Below are positions 51,731 to 59,180 of a stretch of 64,000 bases of DNA, piece by piece. The position numbers were made by a program, and so were the translations under genes. How positions within the stretch are numbered: the first letter of the stretch is position 1; every line of letters starts with the position of its first letter. Source of the stretch: Chryseosolibacter sp049791675 (GTDB lineage Bacteria > Bacteroidota > Bacteroidia > Cytophagales > Cyclobacteriaceae); the NCBI GenBank assembly GCA_049791675.1, contig JBARAD010000141.1:1-64000 (forward strand). Reading direction: 5' to 3'. The notes beneath the pieces were generated by a model. The model did not search any database and had not been told where the DNA came from. It saw only the letters and a list, made by a program, of their open reading frames with translations.

Positions 51731-53170
51731 TCAACTATTGACATACGTTCTGATCACACCCATGATCCATTCGGGATAGACGCCCACCCAAATGAGAAGG
51801 CCTACCAATATGGTGAGCGTTACGCCACTCACGATGTAGACGGAGGGATGCAGCATGCCCACCGGTTCCTCTTCACCTTCGTGGCTCTCAAACATGACGG
51901 CGATGATCTTGATGTAATAGTACAATCCTATGGCGCTGTTCAGGGCAAGCATGGTTACGAGCAACCAGAGGTTCGTGTTCACGCCTGCAGCCACCACATA
52001 GAATTTGCCAACAAATCCGGCAGTGAGCGGAATGCCGGCGAGTGATAGCAGCATCGCCGATAGGGCAGCCGCGGTCCAGGGGCGGCGCCACAACAAACCT
52101 GCATAATCCTCCATCAACTCTGCATCGCGGTCTTTATCCGACAGGGTTGCAAGGATGCCAAACGCGCCTACCGTCGTGATAAAGTATGCGACGAGGTAAA
52201 AGCTCACGGCTTCAACACCCAATTCCTTTCCCGCAAGGAATGCCACCAGCACATATCCCATATGAGAGATAGAAGAATAGGCGAGGATGCGTTTCACATT
52301 GAGCTGGCGCAACGCCAGGAAATTACCGATGAACATCGAGGCAATCGCGATGACTGTGAAGATCAGGACAAGTGAATCGTACTGGTACCCATTGATCTCT
52401 GTGAAGAAGCGCACAAGCAGGGCGATCATTCCTCCTTTGGAGATGGTGGCGATAAAGGCAGTCACCGGTGCGGGAGCTCCCTGGTAGACGTCCGCAGCCC
52501 ACATATGAAAAGGAACAATACTTAATTTGAAGCCGACGCCGACTACCATCAAACCGAAGCCCGTCATCAGGATGAGCGGCAATTCTGATAATCCCGCCAG
52601 GTGCCTGGCAATTCCACCAAACTCCATAGAGCCGGTCGTCGCATACACGAGCGCCATCCCGAATAATAAAAAGGCGGAGGAGAACGCCGCCATGATCAGG
52701 TATTTGAGGCCAGCTTCATCCGACTGTTCGCGCTTTCGCAGGTAGGCGATCATGGAGTACAGCGACACGCTCAGTATTTCCAGGCCGAGAAAGAGTGACA
52801 CGAAATGTTTGCTGATTACGAGCGTACACGCCCCCAACGTTGCAAGGATGAGCAGAATGTAATACTCTTCCTTTCGCTCTTCCCGTTGCTCGAAGTATGC
52901 ATACGATATCATTGTCACGGCAACTGCTGTTAACAGTATCAGTCCCATATTAAAAATCCCGAAGCCATCGAAGACAAACAGTGGCTCGATGATCCATTTG
53001 GTTCGGGCATTGTACATGGCCAGGTAGACAAAGTCGCCGATCAGTGAAGCTGCGGTGATCACGTATATGATTTTGTGATTTCGCTTCACAGAAATGGAAA
53101 ACATGATCAGGATCGCCGAACTTGTCAGAATGAAGAGCGGGATGATGCTGAGAAAATCTGTCTTACTCAT
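51731..53170 (-). CDS. nuoN: NADH-quinone oxidoreductase subunit N
   Basis: This is one of the three antiporter-like proton-pumping subunits of complex I. It is 479 residues from the ATG at 53170, with about 14 membrane helices. Family motifs are HMWAADVYQGAPAPVTAFIATISKGG, with the key lysine in the half-closed helix, and VKRILAYSSISHMGYVLVAFL. The ATG overlaps the nuoM stop as ATGA. The longer frame reads back into nuoM and is rejected. It is the last gene of the nuo operon. Confidence 0.95.
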   Translation of the reverse strand: MSKTDFLSIIPLFILTSSAILIMFSISVKRNHKIIYVITAASLIGDFVYLAMYNARTKWIIEPLFVFDGFGIFNMGLILLTAVAVTMISYAYFEQREERKEEYYILLILATLGACTLVISKHFVSLFLGLEILSVSLYSMIAYLRKREQSDEAGLKYLIMAAFSSAFLLFGMALVYATTGSMEFGGIARHLAGLSELPLILMTGFGLMVVGVGFKLSIVPFHMWAADVYQGAPAPVTAFIATISKGGMIALLVRFFTEINGYQYDSLVLIFTVIAIASMFIGNFLALRQLNVKRILAYSSISHMGYVLVAFLAGKELGVEAVSFYLVAYFITTVGAFGILATLSDKDRDAELMEDYAGLLWRRPWTAAALSAMLLSLAGIPLTAGFVGKFYVVAAGVNTNLWLLVTMLALNSAIGLYYYIKIIAVMFESHEGEEEPVGMLHPSVYIVSGVTLTILVGLLIWVGVYPEWIMGVIRTYVNS

Positions 53171-54711
53171 TTGGTACCTCCTTTCGAACTTAAGGTTTCT
53201 GTTTCCTCCGGCAGCCATTGTTTCGTTGTGGCTTCCCTGATCATCTTGTTATCAAGGACTGACTCAACCAGTGGTCGCGATGTATCGAGTACAGGCTGCG
53301 GAAACACTCCCAGCCAGACGATGATAATCACAAGCGGAACCATCATTAGTTTCTCGCGGATGGAGAGATCAGGCAGGGAATGCGTTGCGGTAAGGGGCCC
53401 ATAAAATATCTTTTGCATGATGCGCAGTGAATATGCTGTAGCGGCCACGAGCCCGATCGTTGCGAAGATTGTGAGGACCGGGCTGCTCTGCCAGGCGCCG
53501 ACCAGTGTTAAAAACTCGGCGATAAAATTCCCCAGCCCGGGCAGGCCGAGGGATGCCATTGAAAAGATGAGGGCAATGGTGGCCATGAAAGGCATTCTCG
53601 TCCAGAATCCTCTCATCCTTTCGATATCGCGTGTATGGATTCGTTCGTACAAGGATCCTGCAATGAGGAACAGCGCTCCGGTGCTGATGCCGTGTGTGAT
53701 CATTTGCATCACGACTCCCTGCCACGCCAGGTCATTGAAAGCGAAGACGCCCAGCATCACGAAGCCCATGTGGCTTACGCTAGTGTAGGCAACCAGGCGC
53801 TTGAGATCTGTTTGGGCATAGGCCAGCATGGCGCCGTAAAGGATGCCGATTACGCCGAACAGCATGGCGACGGGCGCGATCTCAACAGCAGCTTCCGGGA
53901 ACAGCGGAACAACAAAGCGGATCAATCCATACGCGCCGGTCTTCAGTAATAGCCCCGCCAGGATGAGACTTCCGGCAGTAGGCGCCTCGGAGTGGGCGTC
54001 CGGCAACCAGTTATGAAAAGGTACCACAGGCAATTTGACGATAAATGCAGCGAGGAATCCCAGCAGCAGCCAGCGTTCTGTCCCCGGCGTAAGTTCTGTT
54101 CCGAGAAGTTCAAAGTAATTGAAGGTGTAGGTGCCAGTAGCGTTACCGTGAATAAAGTACAAACCCAAAATCGCCAGCAGCATGAGCAGACCGCTTGCCT
54201 GGGTGAAAATAAAGAACTTGAAAGCTGCATACCTCCTGTTCTCATGGCCCCAGATGCCAATGAGGAAATACATGGGGATAAGCATAACTTCCCAGAAGAA
54301 ATAGAATAAGAAAAGATCCATCGTAAGAAAGACACCCGTGATACCGGCCAGCACCCAAAGGAGGTTGAAGTGAAAGAATCCGGTGCGATACCGGATCTCA
54401 TGCCAGGAAGTAATGACACCCACCGCGCCGAGCAGGAAGGTAAGTATCAGCATCAGGAGGCTGAGTCCGTCGAGTGCGAGATTAAAGCTCACGCCAAATG
54501 TCGGGATCCAGTCTGCAATAAAAGTAGTGATCCATGTATTGCCCGACTGTTGATGTGTTGGATTTTCCAGCCATATCATCATGGCAAGGGAGAAATTTAC
54601 CAGCAGCGCAAGTACGGATATCCACCTGCAGAGATCTTTCGACCATTGCGCGCTAATCCACGCAAGGATGCCGCCCGCCATGAGAATGATAATAAACCAA
54701 AGTAAGATCAT
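53167..54711 (-). CDS. nuoM: NADH-quinone oxidoreductase subunit M
   Basis: This proton-pumping membrane subunit of complex I has 514 residues and ~14 helices. Signatures include FFWEVMLIPMYFLIGIWGHE (conserved glutamate), KLPVVPFHNWLPDAHSEAPTAGSLILAGLLLKTGAYGLIRF with the key lysines, and DLKRLVAYTSVSHMGFVMLGVF. It overlaps nuoN by four bases and follows nuoL by 83 bases. The length matches the usual ~500. Confidence 0.96.
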   Translation of the reverse strand: MILLWFIIILMAGGILAWISAQWSKDLCRWISVLALLVNFSLAMMIWLENPTHQQSGNTWITTFIADWIPTFGVSFNLALDGLSLLMLILTFLLGAVGVITSWHEIRYRTGFFHFNLLWVLAGITGVFLTMDLFLFYFFWEVMLIPMYFLIGIWGHENRRYAAFKFFIFTQASGLLMLLAILGLYFIHGNATGTYTFNYFELLGTELTPGTERWLLLGFLAAFIVKLPVVPFHNWLPDAHSEAPTAGSLILAGLLLKTGAYGLIRFVVPLFPEAAVEIAPVAMLFGVIGILYGAMLAYAQTDLKRLVAYTSVSHMGFVMLGVFAFNDLAWQGVVMQMITHGISTGALFLIAGSLYERIHTRDIERMRGFWTRMPFMATIALIFSMASLGLPGLGNFIAEFLTLVGAWQSSPVLTIFATIGLVAATAYSLRIMQKIFYGPLTATHSLPDLSIREKLMMVPLVIIIVWLGVFPQPVLDTSRPLVESVLDNKMIREATTKQWLPEETETLSSKGGTK

Positions 54712-54794
54712 TGGCCAGTTGGTTTTTTATTTCGATTTCTTCTTCTTTTTTGATCCTGGCCGATGCAGACATGTCCTGTGTCGACCGGATAACA

Positions 54795-56678
54795 TCAATG
54801 CAGTATCAGTCCCAAAGACAATATCAGTACCGCGCCGATCACGATTCCCATGATATACCAGCGCATGATACCACTTTGTGTTTTCGCGAATACTCCGTGA
54901 AAGAAATTCGCTCCTGAAACCATTCCGTCATACATTTTATCGACCACATCTTTTTTATTGATGCGGCACAGATACAAATAAGGTTGAACAAACACGATAT
55001 CGTACAGCGCGTCGAATCCCCATCCTGAAAACCAGAAGCGGTTTAATTCGTACGTAGCGCCTTTGATCTCGGAGCGCAAATCCTCGCGCTTCATATAGAA
55101 GAAATACGCAACATAGATCCCCAGTAAACAAAGGACAGCTGCAAGTCCCTGCATGAGCCACTCGGCGCTTTCGACTCCCGGTTTTAGTTCAACGGCGGGC
55201 AACACGGGGGTCAGGAAATCGGAGAATAAAGTGACATGACCCATGTTGTGCGGAAGATCGATAAAGCCTCCCGCAACGGATAATACTGCCAGGATGATCA
55301 GTGGAATGGTCATCAGGCTTCCGGCAGCATGGCCCACGTGTGTTTTTTCTTCTCCGAAGAAGGTGAGGAACACCATCCTGAAAGTGTAGATCGCCGTGAT
55401 AAAGGCGCCGATGAGTGCAGCCAGGTAGAACCCGATATTCCCTTTTTCGCCGGCCCATGCAAGCCACAGGATCTGGTCTTTGCTGTAAAAGCCGGCCGTG
55501 ATAAAAGGCAATGCAGCGAGCGAGGCCGCCCCGATAAGGAACGTCCAGTAGATCACGGGCAGTCTCTTCCGCAGACCTCCCATCCTGAACATATCGTGCT
55601 CGTGGTGAAGCACCATGATCACAGCGCCGGCTGCGAGGAACAGGAGGGCTTTGAAGAAGGCATGGATCATGAAATGGAAGATCGCCGATGACCACGCGCC
55701 AATACCGAGCGCAAGGAACATGTATCCGATCTGGCTGATGGTAGAATAGGCGAGGACCCGCTTCAGGTCGAACTGCGTAAGCGCACTGAAGCCTGCGATC
55801 AGCAGGGTAATCGCACCGATGATACCTACCCATAGCTGGGCCGTTGGAGCAAGTTCGAAGACCACATGCATGCGGGCAATGAGGTACACGCCCGCCGTGA
55901 CCATCGTCGCCGCATGGATGAGGGCACTGACAGGCGATGGTCCCGCCATGGCATCCGGTAACCATGTTTGCAATGGCAGCTGTGCAGATTTGCCAACTGC
56001 GCCCCCCAACAGAAGAAAGGCTATGGCCACTACGGTTTGAGATCCCACCGTCCAGGCCTGCGGGGCCTGGGTGAGGATATCCTGAATGTTGAGGGTGCCA
56101 AGTGTGCTGAAGAGCATAAACAAGCCGATGGCCATGGCTGTGTCGCCGACCCTGGTAATGATGAAGGCCTTTCTTGCTGCGTAGCCGTTTCTTTCTTCCT
56201 GATACCAGAACCCGATGAGAAGGTAGCTGCACAAGCCAACGCCTTCCCATCCAAGGTACAGGAGCACCAGGTTGTCAGCCAGTACCAGGATGAGCATCGA
56301 GCATACAAACAGGTTGAGAAATGCAAAGAACCTTGAAAATCCCTCGTCATCGGCCATGAACCCGATGGAGTAGATGTGGATCAGAAATCCTACGAAGGTG
56401 ATAACAAAGATAAAAACCATCGACAGGGCGTCAAGATACAGGGCAACTCCCGGTGAGAACCCGTCGACATTCATCCAGGTCCAGAGCACCTGGTGGACGG
56501 GTTGCTGTTCGCCTGAAATAAAGTCCAATCCGACGATGATTGTAACGACGGCGGCGAGTCCCACGCTCCCTGCGCCAACGATGGCGGCTACCGTGCGCGT
56601 CAGATTACCTCCGCTGATAATGAGTATCAATGCCCCCATCAGTGGCAACCCCGGGATCAGCCATAACATTTCACTCAT
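54795..56678 (-). CDS. nuoL: NADH-quinone oxidoreductase subunit L
   Basis: This is the distal antiporter-like subunit of complex I, with 627 residues. Helices 1-14 are followed by the long lateral helix and a last helix at the C-terminus. Motifs are LYLGWEGVGLCSYLLIGFWYQ (conserved Glu), AQLPLQTWLPDAMAGPSPVSALIHAATMVTAGVYLIARM and DLKRVLAYSTISQIGYMFLALGIGAWSSAIFHFMIHAFFKALLFLAAGAV. It is separated from nuoK by a 131-base gap that is largely an octamer repeat array. Confidence 0.96.
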   Translation of the reverse strand: MSEMLWLIPGLPLMGALILIISGGNLTRTVAAIVGAGSVGLAAVVTIIVGLDFISGEQQPVHQVLWTWMNVDGFSPGVALYLDALSMVFIFVITFVGFLIHIYSIGFMADDEGFSRFFAFLNLFVCSMLILVLADNLVLLYLGWEGVGLCSYLLIGFWYQEERNGYAARKAFIITRVGDTAMAIGLFMLFSTLGTLNIQDILTQAPQAWTVGSQTVVAIAFLLLGGAVGKSAQLPLQTWLPDAMAGPSPVSALIHAATMVTAGVYLIARMHVVFELAPTAQLWVGIIGAITLLIAGFSALTQFDLKRVLAYSTISQIGYMFLALGIGAWSSAIFHFMIHAFFKALLFLAAGAVIMVLHHEHDMFRMGGLRKRLPVIYWTFLIGAASLAALPFITAGFYSKDQILWLAWAGEKGNIGFYLAALIGAFITAIYTFRMVFLTFFGEEKTHVGHAAGSLMTIPLIILAVLSVAGGFIDLPHNMGHVTLFSDFLTPVLPAVELKPGVESAEWLMQGLAAVLCLLGIYVAYFFYMKREDLRSEIKGATYELNRFWFSGWGFDALYDIVFVQPYLYLCRINKKDVVDKMYDGMVSGANFFHGVFAKTQSGIMRWYIMGIVIGAVLILSLGLILH

Positions 56679-56720
56679 AAGCCGCTCTGTTTAGAATTTT
56701 CTTCAACCTTATATCCATTC

Positions 56721-56803
56721 ACCTTTACCTTTTTACCTATTTACCCTTTTACTTATTTACCTTTTTACCCTTTTTACCCTTTTTACCCTTTTACCTATTT
56801 ACC
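56721..56803. repeat. Octamer-type tandem repeat in the nuoK-nuoL gap
   Basis: About ten units of CC(C)TTTTTA, CCTATTTA and close variants, eight or nine bases each, fill the gap between nuoK and nuoL. On the transcribed strand they read as repeated GGTAAA words, purine-rich and unstructured. It is the only large gap within this otherwise tightly packed operon. The length is likely prone to slippage. Confidence 0.8.
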
Positions 56804-56809
56804 TCCTCA

Positions 56810-57118
56810 TCATCCCTTCATCCTATCCGCGGCATCACCATCCAGTGTCTTGATCTGGTGGTAGATCTGCAGGATCAGCGCGAGACCCACGGATACTTCC
56901 GCGGCGGCCATGGTAACGATAAAGATGAACATGGCCTGCCCGTCGGGCTGCGCCCACTTGGCGCCCGCGACGATGAAAGCGAGTCCCGCCGCATTCAGCA
57001 TGATCTCCACGGAGATGAGCATGAAGATGATGTTGCGCCTGACAAGGACGCTGATCAATCCGAGCATGAAGAGTATGCCCGCGAGTATGAGGCCGGCTTC
57101 TACGGGTACATGGTTCAT
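56810..57118 (-). CDS. nuoK: NADH-quinone oxidoreductase subunit K
   Basis: This small membrane subunit of complex I has 102 residues and three helices. The conserved glutamates of helices 2 and 3 are visible in LISVEIMLNAAGLAFIVAG and VTMAAAEVSVGLALILQIYH. They belong to the proton path through the membrane arm. Its ATG overlaps the nuoJ stop by four bases. The length is standard. Confidence 0.95.
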   Translation of the reverse strand: MNHVPVEAGLILAGILFMLGLISVLVRRNIIFMLISVEIMLNAAGLAFIVAGAKWAQPDGQAMFIFIVTMAAAEVSVGLALILQIYHQIKTLDGDAADRMKG

Positions 57119-57642
57119 GGTTCAACTTTTTCTAAAAATCTGTGTACGACTTTTTTCTTCTGCCGACCGAGATGATAGGCTCCAACAATCCCTGACATGA
57201 GCAAGATTCCGCTGAGCTCAACACCGATCACATAAGGTCCATACAGCGACTTTCCAACTTCTGCCGAACTGATTGTTGTTGCGTTAATATGTGTCGTGTC
57301 TGCATTCACAATGATGTAGATCAATTCCGCCAGCAGGATCGCAGACAGGATCGCGGGAAATATGAAGATCTCACGCGTGAGCCAGGTCTTCTCCTGCACC
57401 ACAGTCTCATCCCGCAGATTGAGCATCATGATGACGAAAATGACAAGCACGACAATGGCCCCTGCATAGATGATGATCTCCAGCGCTGCGATGAATGGCG
57501 CGCCGAGCACATAGAACACAACAGCGATCGCGAGGAAAGACACGATGAGATAGATGAGCGCATGGATCATGTTATAACTGGTGATCACCATCACCGTTGC
57601 CAGGATGGCTACGCCCGCCGCTATATAGAACATTGCTTCCAT
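57115..57642 (-). CDS. nuoJ: NADH-quinone oxidoreductase subunit J
   Basis: This complex I membrane subunit has 175 residues and five helices, including the conserved third helix YVLGAPFIAALEIIIYAGAIVVLVIFVIMML, whose twist is part of the coupling mechanism. A short polar tail follows the last helix. It starts one base after the nuoI stop and overlaps nuoK. Confidence 0.95.
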   Translation of the reverse strand: MEAMFYIAAGVAILATVMVITSYNMIHALIYLIVSFLAIAVVFYVLGAPFIAALEIIIYAGAIVVLVIFVIMMLNLRDETVVQEKTWLTREIFIFPAILSAILLAELIYIIVNADTTHINATTISSAEVGKSLYGPYVIGVELSGILLMSGIVGAYHLGRQKKKVVHRFLEKVEP

Positions 57643-57643
57643 A

Positions 57644-58159
57644 TCAGGGTAATAAGCTTTTTACATCTACCGGCGGATTTTCATTCTGCGCTTCGCCCTT
57701 GCCTTTGCCGCCGATGGCGAGGCCGGCCACCTTGTAATAATTGTAGCCGGGATATTTCCCCTGCCCGTTGATGAGCAGGTCTTCCTTCTCATACACCAGG
57801 TTCTGGCGATTGTATTCGGCCATTTCAAAGTCGGGTATCAACTGGATGGCGTATGTCGGACAAGCTTCTTCGCAGTAGCCACAGAAGATGCACCGGGAAA
57901 AATTGATCCGGAAGAATGCAGGATACCTTCTGCCTGTGGCGTCTTCGGTTGCCTGAAGTGAAATGCAGTCCACCGGACAGGCTGCTGCGCACAAATAACA
58001 CCCCACACAGCGCTCACCCATATCAGGATCTCTGGTCAGCACGATCCGGCCACGCCAGCGCGTAGTCAGTTTTGGTTTCTCCTCCGGGTACAATATCGTT
58101 TCACGCTTATGGAACATATGCAGAAACGTCAGCCACATACTTCTTACAATACTGAACAT
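57644..58159 (-). CDS. nuoI: NADH-quinone oxidoreductase subunit I
   Basis: This peripheral-arm subunit has 171 residues and two [4Fe-4S] clusters (N6a and N6b). Both ferredoxin motifs are complete: CVGCYLCAAACPVDCISL and CIFCGYCEEACPTYAIQL. It passes electrons from NuoG towards the quinone site. It follows nuoH by 52 bases. Confidence 0.96.
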   Translation of the reverse strand: MFSIVRSMWLTFLHMFHKRETILYPEEKPKLTTRWRGRIVLTRDPDMGERCVGCYLCAAACPVDCISLQATEDATGRRYPAFFRINFSRCIFCGYCEEACPTYAIQLIPDFEMAEYNRQNLVYEKEDLLINGQGKYPGYNYYKVAGLAIGGKGKGEAQNENPPVDVKSLLP

Positions 58160-58211
58160 AGAATCTTTGTTAGTTTACGCACCTATACTTATCCTGTTTT
58201 TTGTCCTTGTG

Positions 58212-59180
58212 TCAAGGCCAACCTTTTTCCATCACGAGTACTACAGCCGCAGTCACCATCAGGTTGATGATGGTGATGGGCAATAATATTTTCCAGCCAA
58301 AGTCCATCAACTGATCATAGCGGGGGCGTGGCAGTGACGCACGCAGCAAAATGAAAAGGAAGATGAATCCAAATGTTTTCAGAATAAACCAGACAGCAGG
58401 CGGGAGGAAGTCGGGACCCAGCCATCCGCCAAAATACAATGCTACCGTTAAGCTTGAGATCAGGACGATGCCTACGTATTCGCCGACGAAGAACATTCCG
58501 AACTTCATGCCTGAGTATTCGGAGTGGAATCCGGCGATGATCTCGCTTTCGGATTCAGGGATATCAAATGGCAGTCGGTGTGTTTCCGCGATGCCTGCGA
58601 TCAGGAAGATCACAAAACCTGCGAACTGCGGAATTACAAACCACATACCCTCCTGGGCCAGAACAATGTCGTGAAGGCTGAGCGATCCGGCCAACACCAC
58701 TACGCCCATAATGGAAAGGCCCATAAAAACTTCGTAGGATATCATCTGGGCAGCGCCGCGCATGGCGCCGAGCAACGCATATTTATTATTCGATGCCCAG
58801 CCTCCCAGGATAATGCTGTACGCGCCCATGGAAGAGGCTGCCAGGAAAAACAAAATTCCGATGCTCAGGTCAGAGACAATGAAACCCGGGGCGAAGGGGA
58901 TGACAACGAAACCCATCAATGCCGCGATCATGACGATCGCAGGAGCGATGAAGAAAACTTTTTTGTCAGCAAATGGAGGGATCCAGTCTTCCTTAAAGAA
59001 AAGTTTTAATGTATCTGCGAGTACGATCAGCAATCCAAAGGGACCCGCGCGGTTCGGGCCATAGCGATCCTGCCAAAGGGCGAGCAGCCTGCGTTCAAGC
59101 CAGATAAGTCCGGGAGCGACCGCCATCACCCCGCCCACGACGATCAGCGCGATCCATATGGGGTTGAGAGGTTCATCCAT
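58212..59180 (-). CDS. nuoH: NADH-quinone oxidoreductase subunit H
   Basis: This membrane subunit has 322 residues and eight or nine helices, forming the quinone chamber with NuoB and NuoD. Signatures are RLLALWQDRYGPNRAGPFGLLIVLADTLKLFFKED and the acidic loop AETHRLPFDIPESESEIIAGFHSEYSGMKFGMFFVGEY, which carries the glutamates of the E-channel. Its start overlaps the nuoG stop by eight bases. Confidence 0.96.
   Translation of the reverse strand: MDEPLNPIWIALIVVGGVMAVAPGLIWLERRLLALWQDRYGPNRAGPFGLLIVLADTLKLFFKEDWIPPFADKKVFFIAPAIVMIAALMGFVVIPFAPGFIVSDLSIGILFFLAASSMGAYSIILGGWASNNKYALLGAMRGAAQMISYEVFMGLSIMGVVVLAGSLSLHDIVLAQEGMWFVIPQFAGFVIFLIAGIAETHRLPFDIPESESEIIAGFHSEYSGMKFGMFFVGEYVGIVLISSLTVALYFGGWLGPDFLPPAVWFILKTFGFIFLFILLRASLPRPRYDQLMDFGWKILLPITIINLMVTAAVVLVMEKGWP

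Noticed and set aside
55189..56250. 353-codon open frame on the minus strand inside nuoL
   Set aside because: It is an out-of-frame reading of nuoL, rich in Arg, His and Gly with no recognisable domain. Long shadow frames are expected in G/C-rich third-position coding DNA.
56721..56803. CRISPR-like appearance of the nuo gap repeat
   Set aside because: Units are eight or nine bases with no spacers; it is a simple tandem repeat.
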